A DNA stretch of 8,871 nt. Source: an uncultured Eudoraea sp. (GTDB taxonomy: Bacteria > Bacteroidota > Bacteroidia > Flavobacteriales > Flavobacteriaceae). The notes beneath the pieces were generated by a model. It saw nothing but the letters and a program-made list of their open reading frames with translations, was not told where the DNA came from and searched no databases. Shown here in pieces: positions 1 to 6,401 of the stretch; position 1 is the stretch's first letter; each line of letters opens with the position of its first letter. Made by a program: the position numbers and the translations under genes. The stretch covers positions 1-8,871 of the forward strand of contig CAJQNH010000168.1 in the NCBI GenBank assembly GCA_905479615.1, written 5' to 3'.

Positions 1-19
1 GGAATTTCCTTAGAACTCA

Positions 20-976
20 ATGAATCTATCCATAGTTATTCCTTTACTTAACGAAGAAGAGTCTTTAGAAGAACTCCATGATTGGATTGCCGGTGTTATG
101 CAATCCAATCATTTTTTATACGAGATCCTCTTTATTGACGATGGCAGTTCAGACCAATCATGGAAAGTAATTGAACGGTTAGTGGAAAAGAATGAAAATG
201 TAAAAGGCATACGATTTCATAAGAATTTCGGAAAATCTCAGGCACTTCATGCAGGGTTTAAAGTGGCGCAAGGTGATGTAATTATTACTATGGATGCAGA
301 TTTACAGGATAATCCGGAGGAAATACCACAACTTTATAACCTAATTACAAAGGAAGGATTTGATCTGGTTTCGGGCTGGAAGAAAATAAGATATGATTCC
401 CTGTTCTCCAAGAACATTCCTTCAAAACTTTTTAATTGGGCTGCAAGAATTACCTCCAATGTTCAATTACATGATTTTAATTGTGGGCTGAAAGCTTTCA
501 GAAATGATGTTGTTAAAAATATTGAAGTCTCCGGAGAAATGCATCGATATATACCTGTTTTGGCTAAAAATGCAGGCTATTCCCATATAGGTGAAAAAGT
601 TGTAAAACATCAGGCCCGTAAATATGGTAAAACAAAGTTTGGAGCAGAGCGTTTTATAAATGGATTATTAGATTTAATTACTATCTGGTTTGTTTCCAAA
701 TTCGGTAAACGTCCAATGCACTTATTTGGGGCACTAGGTGTTCTGATGTTTATTATTGGTTTTGGTTTTGCCCTTTATCTTGGAATTGACAAACTTTTTA
801 TTAATCCCTTTGGGCGATTACTGTCTGAACGGCCGCAATTTTATGTTTCACTTACTTCAATGATTATTGGAACACAATTTTTTCTTGCCGGGTTTCTCGG
901 AGAAATAATGGTTAGGTCAAGAGTAAATGTACAACGCTATACCATTTCTGAAGAATTAAATCTTTCAAGGCCTTAA
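20..976 (+). CDS. Polyprenyl-phosphate glycosyltransferase, GT2 family, DPM1/GtrB-like
   Basis: The 318-residue protein should transfer a sugar from a nucleotide donor to a polyprenyl phosphate on the inner face of the cytoplasmic membrane. The GT-A fold is visible: an N-terminal SIVIPLLNEE strand (residues 4-13), the nucleotide-binding FIDDGSSD (38-45), the metal-binding DADLQD (92-97), and HDFNCGLKAF (151-160), typical of the DPM1/GtrB branch. KYGKTKFG (201-208) precedes an amphipathic stretch. Two membrane helices follow at about 234-257 and 275-297, the usual GtrB-like layout. The ATG at 20 gives the full conserved N-terminus. It lies in ATGA, so an upstream gene could end at the TGA at 21-23 or the TAG at 11-13, but too little sequence precedes it to decide. 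A mutase gene follows after 49 bases on the same strand. The donor sugar and acceptor are not determinable; glucose, mannose or an amino sugar are all possible. The family call is firm. Confidence 0.93.
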   Translation: MNLSIVIPLLNEEESLEELHDWIAGVMQSNHFLYEILFIDDGSSDQSWKVIERLVEKNENVKGIRFHKNFGKSQALHAGFKVAQGDVIITMDADLQDNPEEIPQLYNLITKEGFDLVSGWKKIRYDSLFSKNIPSKLFNWAARITSNVQLHDFNCGLKAFRNDVVKNIEVSGEMHRYIPVLAKNAGYSHIGEKVVKHQARKYGKTKFGAERFINGLLDLITIWFVSKFGKRPMHLFGALGVLMFIIGFGFALYLGIDKLFINPFGRLLSERPQFYVSLTSMIIGTQFFLAGFLGEIMVRSRVNVQRYTISEELNLSRP

Positions 977-999
977 AACAGATATTCTTTGTAATTTTA

Positions 1000-1017
1000 A
1001 ATTTTCAATCGAAAATT
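1000..1017 (+). other. Small AT-rich inverted repeat between glycosyltransferase and mutase genes
   Basis: AATTTTC (1000-1006) and GAAAATT (1011-1017) are perfectly complementary around a 4-base loop. The stem has a single G-C pair and no T-tract follows, so it is unlikely to be an efficient intrinsic terminator. It may be a weak RNA processing or pausing element, or chance in AT-rich DNA. It is the only structure in the 49-base gap, and no clear promoter is visible there, so read-through from the glycosyltransferase into the mutase gene is likely. Confidence 0.3.
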
Positions 1018-1025
1018 CCATACAA

Positions 1026-2735
1026 ATGGACGACATTCTTTCCAATGCCAAAGCATGGCAAACCGACTTTTTTGATCCCTCGGTCAGAAAAGAAATCCAG
1101 GATCTTATAGCCAACGATCCCGAAGAACTAAAGGACAGATTTTATAAAAATATGGAATTTGGAACCGGAGGTATGAGGGGTATCATGGGAGTTGGCACCA
1201 ATAGAATAAACAAATATACTTTAGGCAAAAGTACTCAGGGACTTAGTAACTATCTGCAAAGAGTATATTCGGGTGAAGGTTTAAAAGTAGTGATTGCTTA
1301 TGACTGCAGACATAACAGTGATTCTTTGGCTAAGACAGTAGCCGATGTTTTTTCAGCGAACGGAATAAAAGTATTTCTTTTCTCTCAATTGCGGACAACC
1401 CCTGAACTTTCCTTTGCGGTCAGATATTTAGGCTGCAATGCCGGAATAGTTTTGACAGCATCACATAACCCGCCCGAATACAACGGATATAAAGTTTATT
1501 GGACAGATGGCGGACAAATTGTGCCTCCGCAGGATAATGAAATCATTGAAGAAATAAATAGGCTGAACTACGAAGAAATTAATTTTAATGCCAATTCGGG
1601 TCTGATTGAATTAATAGATAGCGAAGTTGATGAGGCTTTTATAGAAGCATCTGTGAAAAATGGAAGCTTTGGCGCAAAAGAGAAGGACAATTTTAAAATT
1701 GTCTTTACATCCCTGCATGGAACTTCAATTACAGTTATTCCCGAAGTTCTTAAAAGAGCTGGCTACAATAATGTGACAATTATAGAAGAACAGGCGGTGC
1801 CAGATGGTGATTTCCCTACGGTTAAATCGCCCAATCCAGAGGAACCTGAAGCACTTACCCTGGCAATGAAAAAGGCAGAAGAAATTGGAGCCGATATGGT
1901 TGTAGGAACAGATCCGGATAGCGATAGACTAGGAATAGCAGTCCGAAATCTTGAGGGAAAAATGGAATTGTTGAATGGAAATCAAACCATGCTTTTAATG
2001 ACTAAATTTTTATTGGATCAGAGAGCAAAACAAGGATTTACCGGAAATGAATTTATAGCTACTACTATAGTATCTACCCCTATGATGGATGAAATGGCCA
2101 AAAACTATGGGGTGGAATGCAAAACATCCTTAACCGGGTTTAAATGGATTGCGAAGATGATCAAAGATTTTCCAGAACAATATTTTATCGGTGGTGGAGA
2201 AGAGAGTTTTGGTTATATGGTTGGCGATTTTGTTAGAGATAAGGATGCAGTTACAGCCACCTTACTGGCCTGTGAAATAGCTGCGGATGCAAAAGCTAAT
2301 GGCAGCTCTTTTTATAAACAGCTAATTGATTGTTATGTTAATTATGGGTTCTATAAAGAAAAGTTGATATCAATAACCAAAAAAGGAATGAGCGGGGCAG
2401 AAGAGATAAGCCAAATGATGATTGATTTTAAAGAGAATCCGGTAAAATCTATTGGAGGTGCAAATGTGGTTATTGTTGATGACTATAACACTTCTACTTC
2501 TAAGAACCTGGCTACAGGTGAGGTGACACAAATTGATATACCTAAATCTAACGTCTTAATATATACCACTGAGGATGGAACCAGAATGGCTGCCAGGCCC
2601 AGTGGCACAGAACCAAAAATTAAATTTTACTTTAGCATAAATACCAGATTGGATTCTGCAGAAAACTTTAAAAAAGAAGATAAGGAATTGGATGCACGCA
2701 TAGAAAGGATTCTTACAGAACTGAAGCTTCATTAA
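1026..2735 (+). CDS. Phospho-sugar mutase (phosphoglucomutase/phosphomannomutase family)
   Basis: This 569-residue cytoplasmic alpha-D-phosphohexomutase moves phosphate between C1 and C6 of a hexose (glucose or mannose phosphate) through a phosphoserine intermediate. All four active-site elements are present. The catalytic loop is TASHNP (144-149) with phosphoserine S146. The Mg2+ loop is DPDSDR (296-301) with D296, D298 and D300. The sugar-recognition loop is GEESFG (391-396), and the phosphate-binding loop is RPSGTEPK (524-531). The early GTGGMRG (46-52) and the total length match the longer PGM2/PgcA-like branch rather than the roughly 450-residue ManB/GlmM branch. The ATG at 1026 gives a complete N-terminus. 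Its TAA overlaps the start of the ABC exporter gene by one base (TAATG), so the two are very probably co-transcribed and translationally coupled. Glucose versus mannose preference cannot be assigned from sequence. Confidence 0.95.
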   Translation: MDDILSNAKAWQTDFFDPSVRKEIQDLIANDPEELKDRFYKNMEFGTGGMRGIMGVGTNRINKYTLGKSTQGLSNYLQRVYSGEGLKVVIAYDCRHNSDSLAKTVADVFSANGIKVFLFSQLRTTPELSFAVRYLGCNAGIVLTASHNPPEYNGYKVYWTDGGQIVPPQDNEIIEEINRLNYEEINFNANSGLIELIDSEVDEAFIEASVKNGSFGAKEKDNFKIVFTSLHGTSITVIPEVLKRAGYNNVTIIEEQAVPDGDFPTVKSPNPEEPEALTLAMKKAEEIGADMVVGTDPDSDRLGIAVRNLEGKMELLNGNQTMLLMTKFLLDQRAKQGFTGNEFIATTIVSTPMMDEMAKNYGVECKTSLTGFKWIAKMIKDFPEQYFIGGGEESFGYMVGDFVRDKDAVTATLLACEIAADAKANGSSFYKQLIDCYVNYGFYKEKLISITKKGMSGAEEISQMMIDFKENPVKSIGGANVVIVDDYNTSTSKNLATGEVTQIDIPKSNVLIYTTEDGTRMAARPSGTEPKIKFYFSINTRLDSAENFKKEDKELDARIERILTELKLH

Positions 2736-4564
2736 TGGAATATTTTAAAAAAATCCTGCGTTTTGCCCTCCCGTATCGCAGGTACGGATTCTTAAATATA
2801 TTTTTTAATATTCTTTATGCGCTTTTTAGTGCGCTTTCTTTTGCTGCCCTGATTCCTATGCTGGATGTCCTTTTCGATAAAACCAAAAAAGTGTATCAGG
2901 TACCTGTATATAATGGTTTTGGAAGCTTAAAAGATTATCTTCAAGAGTATATAAATTATAAGATAACTGATTATTCTGGTGAAGATGAAATGAGTGGTTT
3001 AGTCTTAGTCATTGGTTTGGTACTGATACTCTTTCTCCTAAAGAATTTCTTTAATTATATGGCCATGTATTTTATTACATTTTTAAGGAACGGAGTCCTG
3101 AAAGATGTCAGAAACAGCATGTATAAAAAAATTGTGGACCTTCCCCTCTCCTATTATTCTGAGAAAAGAAAAGGCGATGTAATAGCCCGAATTTCGTCTG
3201 ATGTTCTTGAAATTCAATATTCCTTTCTATCTATCCTGGAGTTAATCGTTAGAGAACCGCTTACGATACTTTTCACAATAAGTATCATGTTTTTGATCAG
3301 CGTTAAGCTTACCCTATTTGTCTTTATTTTTATTCCAATTGCCGGAATGATAATTTCAAGAATAGGAAAATCTCTTAAAAAGAATTCAGATAGGGTGCAA
3401 AAAGAACAGGGTGAATTCCTGTCCATCATCGAAGAAACTTTAGGTGGATTAAGGATTATTAAAGCTTTTAACGCAGAATCCAAATTCTATGGGACATTCA
3501 AAAATTCTACAGAACGTTTTTTTAAATTTTCTAACAACTTACTTAACCGACAAAATCTCGCATCTCCTACGGGAGAATTTTTAGGCATACTTGTAATTGG
3601 TGTTTTACTGTGGTTTGGAGGAAAAATGGTACTTATAGATAAAACCCTGGGGGCCTCAGAATTTATAGCATATATGGGATTGGCATATAATATACTTACT
3701 CCGGCCAAGCAGATTAGCAAAGCCTTATACGGGGTCAAAAAAGGCAATTCCGCAGCTGAACGTATTTTAGAAATTTTGGAAACAAAAAACCCAATTGCCG
3801 AAAAGAAAGATGCTATTACAAAAACTGATTTTAATACCGGGATTACATTAAAAGACATTGCTTTCAAATATGATGATGAATATATTTTAAATAATTTCAA
3901 TCTTTATGTTCCAAAAGGGAATACAGTTGCTTTGGTAGGCCAGTCCGGTAGTGGTAAAAGCACAATTGCAAACCTTGTTACCAGGTTTTATGATATCAAT
4001 GAAGGCGAAATAAAAATAGATAATACAAATATTAAGGACCTCACTAAAAAATCACTAAGAGATCTAATAGGGCTGGTTACACAAGACTCTATTCTCTTCA
4101 ATGATTCGGTAAAGAATAATATAGGACTGGGAAAGGAGAATGCCAGTATTGAAGAAATTAAGGATGCTGCGAAAATTGCCAACGCTCACGACTTTATAAT
4201 GGAATTACCTCAGGGCTATGACACAAATATCGGGGATAGTGGTAATAAACTAAGTGGCGGACAGAAACAACGTCTCTCTATTGCACGAGCCGTTTTAAAG
4301 AACCCGCCGGTTATGATTATGGATGAGGCCACTTCTGCCCTGGATACTGAAAGCGAAAGGCTGGTACAAGATGCTCTCGAAAAAATGATGCGAAACCGCA
4401 CCTCTATTGTTATTGCTCACAGATTATCCACCATACAAAATGCGGATACTATTGTTGTGTTACAAAAAGGAAAGATTGTAGAACAAGGGTCCCATAAAGA
4501 ACTGCTAAAATCAAGTGGTATGTATAAAAACTTGGTAGATATGCAAACACTGGGTGTAGTATAA
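2735..4564 (+). CDS. MsbA-like ABC exporter, fused permease and ATPase
   Basis: The 609-residue half-transporter should work as a homodimer in the inner membrane, exporting a lipid, glycolipid or hydrophobic compound. The N-terminal membrane domain (about 1-330) has helices near 19-40, 88-115, 170-190, 191-210, 280-300 and 308-325. The segment between the first two (about 45-87) is a rather long polar loop predicted to face the periplasm. The ATPase domain (about 368-600) is intact: Walker A GQSGSGKST (402-410, K408), Q-loop Q450, signature LSGGQ (506-510), Walker B VMIMDE (526-531, catalytic E531), D-loop SALD (534-537) and switch H562. The length is normal for the MsbA/type IV exporter family. 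The start ATG overlaps the stop of the phospho-sugar mutase gene. Next to a lipid-linked glycosyltransferase, a lipid or glycolipid flippase role is attractive, but multidrug export is equally compatible with the sequence. No terminator is visible before the sigma gene 60 bases downstream. Confidence 0.94.
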   Translation: MEYFKKILRFALPYRRYGFLNIFFNILYALFSALSFAALIPMLDVLFDKTKKVYQVPVYNGFGSLKDYLQEYINYKITDYSGEDEMSGLVLVIGLVLILFLLKNFFNYMAMYFITFLRNGVLKDVRNSMYKKIVDLPLSYYSEKRKGDVIARISSDVLEIQYSFLSILELIVREPLTILFTISIMFLISVKLTLFVFIFIPIAGMIISRIGKSLKKNSDRVQKEQGEFLSIIEETLGGLRIIKAFNAESKFYGTFKNSTERFFKFSNNLLNRQNLASPTGEFLGILVIGVLLWFGGKMVLIDKTLGASEFIAYMGLAYNILTPAKQISKALYGVKKGNSAAERILEILETKNPIAEKKDAITKTDFNTGITLKDIAFKYDDEYILNNFNLYVPKGNTVALVGQSGSGKSTIANLVTRFYDINEGEIKIDNTNIKDLTKKSLRDLIGLVTQDSILFNDSVKNNIGLGKENASIEEIKDAAKIANAHDFIMELPQGYDTNIGDSGNKLSGGQKQRLSIARAVLKNPPVMIMDEATSALDTESERLVQDALEKMMRNRTSIVIAHRLSTIQNADTIVVLQKGKIVEQGSHKELLKSSGMYKNLVDMQTLGVV

Positions 4565-4576
4565 ATTTAAAATGTA

Positions 4577-4603
4577 ATTAAACCTTTTATATTCAACGCA
4601 GTC
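4577..4603 (+). promoter_or_regulatory. Predicted ECF-sigma promoter P1, upstream of the sigma gene
   Basis: The block ATTAAACCTTTTATA (4577-4591) contains an AAACC -35-like element (4580-4584). A GTC -10-like element (4601-4603) follows after exactly 16 bases, a layout typical of ECF promoters (AAC-type -35, GTC -10). The same block and spacing recur before the next gene at 5248-5274. Transcription would begin near 4611, giving a leader of about 14 bases before the TTG start. The inference is that the sigma factor activates its own gene. The shared sequence is seen directly; the promoter function is predicted. Confidence 0.68.
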
Positions 4604-4624
4604 TTAAATAAATAAGTATTTGCT

Positions 4625-5167
4625 TTGATCGCCGAAGAAACCTTAATAGAAAATTTAAAACAGAAAGATACCCAGGCCAGTGCCTTTGAGGTGCTCATAA
4701 ACACTTACAAAGAAAGACTTTACTGGCATATTAGGCGAATTGTACTCGATCATGACGATACAGATGATGTACTGCAAAATACATTTATTAAGGTCTTTAG
4801 AAATATTGATAACTTTAAAGGTGCTAGTAAATTATATTCCTGGATGTACAGGATTGCTACTAATGAAGCACTTTCATTCCTTAAGGCAAAGTCTAAAAAA
4901 TTAGGGGTCAGTAATGATGAACTTCAGGAAAGATTAGCGAATAATTTACAGGCAGATGTTTACTTTGAAGGTGATGAAATACAATTGAAGTTACAAAAGG
5001 CTATTGCCCTATTGCCGGAAAAACAAAAATTGGTTTTTAATATGAAATATTTTGAAGAATTAAAGTACAAGGAAATATCGGAAATATTAGGAACCTCGGA
5101 AGGCAGTTTAAAAACTTCTTACCACTTAGCAGTTAAAAAAATTGAAGCCCGTTTGAAGGAAGAATAA
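4625..5167 (+). CDS. RNA polymerase sigma factor, ECF type
   Basis: The 180-residue protein directs RNA polymerase to alternative promoters. Region 2 spans about 23-90: YKERLYWHIRRIVLDHDDTDDVLQNTF contains the core-binding DDVLQNTF (47-54), and FKGASKLYSWMYRIATNEALSF (64-85) is the -10 recognition and melting part. Region 4 spans about 119-175, with PEKQKLVFNMKYFEELKYKEIS (131-152) leading into the helix-turn-helix that reads the -35 element. There is no region 1 or 3, as expected for ECF sigma factors. The start is TTG at 4625. A stop lies in frame at 4613-4615, and the next in-frame ATG is deep inside region 2, so no other start preserves the domain. The rare start codon may hold expression down. 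The gene follows the ABC exporter by 60 bases and is preceded by P1. Downstream genes encode a probable anti-sigma factor and a periplasmic sensor-like protein. Confidence 0.94.
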   Translation: MIAEETLIENLKQKDTQASAFEVLINTYKERLYWHIRRIVLDHDDTDDVLQNTFIKVFRNIDNFKGASKLYSWMYRIATNEALSFLKAKSKKLGVSNDELQERLANNLQADVYFEGDEIQLKLQKAIALLPEKQKLVFNMKYFEELKYKEISEILGTSEGSLKTSYHLAVKKIEARLKEE

Positions 5168-5247
5168 TTAAAGTAATGGGTATTCAATATATTTAGGTTT
5201 ATGATAAATTAATAATATATAAATAAAACAATACAGGACCGGCGAAT

Positions 5248-5274
5248 ATTAAACCTTTTATAATATTGAGAGTC
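5248..5274 (+). promoter_or_regulatory. Predicted ECF-sigma promoter P2, upstream of the membrane-protein gene
   Basis: ATTAAACCTTTTATA (5248-5262) is identical to the block in P1. AAACC (5251-5255) is again followed after 16 bases by GTC (5272-5274), so the two elements align without a gap at an offset of 671 bases. The sequence between them diverges after the shared block, which argues against simple recent duplication of the whole region. Expected initiation near 5282 would leave only about four bases before the ATG at 5286, a nearly leaderless message. The element probably gives the anti-sigma and sensor genes their own sigma-dependent transcript. Function is inferred. Confidence 0.68.
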
Positions 5275-5285
5275 AAACCATAAGG

Positions 5286-5798
5286 ATGGGTGAAAAAAGA
5301 AAAAACAGTGGATTTAAGACTCCTGAGGGGTACTTTGAAGGCTTTACAGATGATCTTTTGAACAAAATGTCAAAAGAAGCTTCAAGTCTTCCTAATAAGG
5401 AGGGATTTAAAATTCCTGAAGGCTATTTTGATAATCTAAATAAAGAAGTACTAGAGAAAATAACTGAAAAGGAATCAAAAGTAATAAATCTCAAATCCTA
5501 CAGGAAATACTTTTATGCAGCAGCTTCAGTAGCCGCAATTTTGTTATTAGTTCTAGGTATCCAATGGAGAGATAAAAGCAGTTTTACTTTTGATGATCTG
5601 GCCAGAACGGACATTGAAATCTACCTTGAAGACAACGAGCTTGGATTGAGCAGTTACGAACTGGCGGAGGTGCTGCTAACAGAAGAATTTGAAGTAAATG
5701 ATATTCTAAATAGTGAAGTCGATGATGAAAACATCATAGATTACCTTGAGGATAACATTGATGATATTGATGAATTAAATTTACAGATCGATGAATAA
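5286..5798 (+). CDS. Single-pass membrane protein, probable anti-sigma factor with paired motifs
   Basis: The 170-residue protein has three parts. Residues 1-75 are polar and contain two copies of a motif, GFKTPEGYF (9-17) and GFKIPEGYF (40-48), each followed by a short amphipathic helix (DDLLNKM, KEVLEKI). One hydrophobic helix, about 76-93 (YFYAAASVAAILLLVLGI), is preceded by KSYRKY, so positive-inside predicts a cytoplasmic N-terminus. Residues 94-170 are very acidic and predicted periplasmic, with IEIYLEDNE (110-118) and IIDYLEDNI (150-158) as a second motif pair. Its place directly after an ECF sigma gene, its topology and the shared promoter motif suggest an anti-sigma factor holding the sigma at the membrane. 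I see no zinc-binding HxxxCxxC ZAS motif and no obvious RseA-like similarity. Its stop overlaps the start of the next gene by 8 bases. The anti-sigma role is inference; the topology is well supported. Confidence 0.85.
   Translation: MGEKRKNSGFKTPEGYFEGFTDDLLNKMSKEASSLPNKEGFKIPEGYFDNLNKEVLEKITEKESKVINLKSYRKYFYAAASVAAILLLVLGIQWRDKSSFTFDDLARTDIEIYLEDNELGLSSYELAEVLLTEEFEVNDILNSEVDDENIIDYLEDNIDDIDELNLQIDE
5310..5462 (+). repeat. Two-copy FKxPEGYF coding repeat
   Basis: Codons 9-28 (5310-5369) and 40-59 (5403-5462) of the membrane-protein gene form two direct copies spaced 93 bases apart. Over the first ten codons 24 of 30 bases agree. Four of the six differences are silent, and the other two give Thr/Ile and Glu/Asp. 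The motif has therefore been kept at the protein level after duplication, which implies a function such as a repeated contact surface. Confidence 0.8.
5613..5759 (+). repeat. Two-copy IxxYLEDN coding repeat in the acidic tail
   Basis: Codons 110-118 (5613-5639) and 150-158 (5733-5759) encode IEIYLEDNE and IIDYLEDNI, 40 residues apart in the acidic segment after the membrane helix. YLEDN is identical in both copies. The unit is short and low in complexity, so independent origin is possible, but the exact pentapeptide and the matching pair in the N-terminal half are notable. Confidence 0.55.
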
Positions 5799-6243
5799 TT
5801 TCAGCAAAATATGGGTGATTATAATGCTGTTTTTAACAGTTGTAAGCGTGTCGGGACAAGAGCGGCCCGGAATGGACAAAATTAAATCCCTGAAGGTTGC
5901 GTTTATAACAGAAAGGGTAAGTCTTACGAGTAAGGAAGCTGCTATGTTTTGGCCTGTTTACAATGAGCATGAGGAAGCGCTAGCCCAAATTCGCAGAAAT
6001 GAACGTGTTGAAATTAGAAGCAAAATGGCCGATTTTGAGAACTTAAGCGAAAATGAGGCCAGTAAACTCTTAGATCAACTTATTGAGCTTGAGCGTGAGA
6101 AACAAGAGCTTAATATATTATTCCTGTCTAATATTCGTGAGGTTATTTCGCCAAAGAAAACTTTTCTTTTAATTAAGGCCGAAAAAGATTTTAAGAAACG
6201 ACTGTTGAAACAAATTCAGCAAAGGCGACAAGGAGGTGGATAA
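5791..6243 (+). CDS. Secreted Spy/CpxP-like helical protein, putative sensor for the ECF sigma system
   Basis: The 150-residue protein starts with a Sec signal peptide: MNNFSK, a hydrophobic core at about 7-20, and likely cleavage after VSVSG (residue 22). The mature part is almost wholly helical and charged. It has two LTxxQ-like motifs, LTSKE (45-49) followed by AAMFWPVYNEHEE, and LSENE (85-89). Paired LTxxQ motifs mark the periplasmic Spy/CpxP family, to which the metal sensor CnrX of the CnrYXH sigma system is structurally related. The C-terminus is basic and ends in RRQGGG. No lipobox is present. The ATG at 5791 lies within the end of the upstream membrane-protein gene (8-base overlap), which suggests translational coupling and a shared complex. 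Flavobacterial proteins of this type in this position are commonly named sensors of ECF-type sigma factor. The signal it detects is unknown, and binding to the membrane protein's periplasmic tail is inference. Confidence 0.85.
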   Translation: MNNFSKIWVIIMLFLTVVSVSGQERPGMDKIKSLKVAFITERVSLTSKEAAMFWPVYNEHEEALAQIRRNERVEIRSKMADFENLSENEASKLLDQLIELEREKQELNILFLSNIREVISPKKTFLLIKAEKDFKKRLLKQIQQRRQGGG

Positions 6244-6369
6244 ACAAGAAGTATTATACTTATAATAGCGTTTTTTACAAGAATAATGGACGGATCTATA
6301 TAATAGTTAATATATAGTTCGTTTGGTTTGGATTTGGTTACCACGATAAGGGGATAGGTTTTTGGTGAT

Positions 6370-6401
6370 TAAAAAGGGAAATACTCAAACTTCCCTTTTT
6401 A
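6370..6401. terminator. Bidirectional intrinsic terminator between convergent genes
   Basis: TAAAAAGGGAA (6370-6380) and TTCCCTTTTTA (6391-6401) form a perfect 11-base stem around a 10-base loop, with the G-C pairs central and A/T runs on both outer sides. Each strand therefore reads as a hairpin ending in a T-run. It would end the sigma locus (+ strand) and the lipoprotein gene (- strand), whose stop codon at 6399-6401 lies inside the stem. The rest of the 155-base gap (6244-6369) is AT-rich with weak short palindromes and nothing I can call. Confidence 0.85.

Noticed and set aside
3487..3900. Open frame of 137 codons on the minus strand inside the ABC exporter gene
   Set aside because: It lies wholly opposite a strongly conserved coding region, has no recognisable domain, and is explained by codon bias of the sense gene. 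The same applies to the smaller minus-strand frames at 3214-3483, 3988-4182 and 4216-4401.
5194..5201. TAGGTTTA as a possible -7 element before the membrane-protein gene
   Set aside because: It lacks the final G, has no TTG at the right distance and is about 85 bases from the start, whereas P2 explains the region better.
6252..6276. Hairpin TATTAT-ACTT-ATAATA followed by a T-run, a possible terminator right after the sensor gene
   Set aside because: The six-base stem is all A-T and the T-run is separated by GCG, so it should be unstable. The stem at 6370-6401 is far stronger.
6296..6317. Short inverted repeat CTATATA / TATATAG
   Set aside because: One G-C pair in a 7-base AT stem within very AT-rich DNA is expected by chance.
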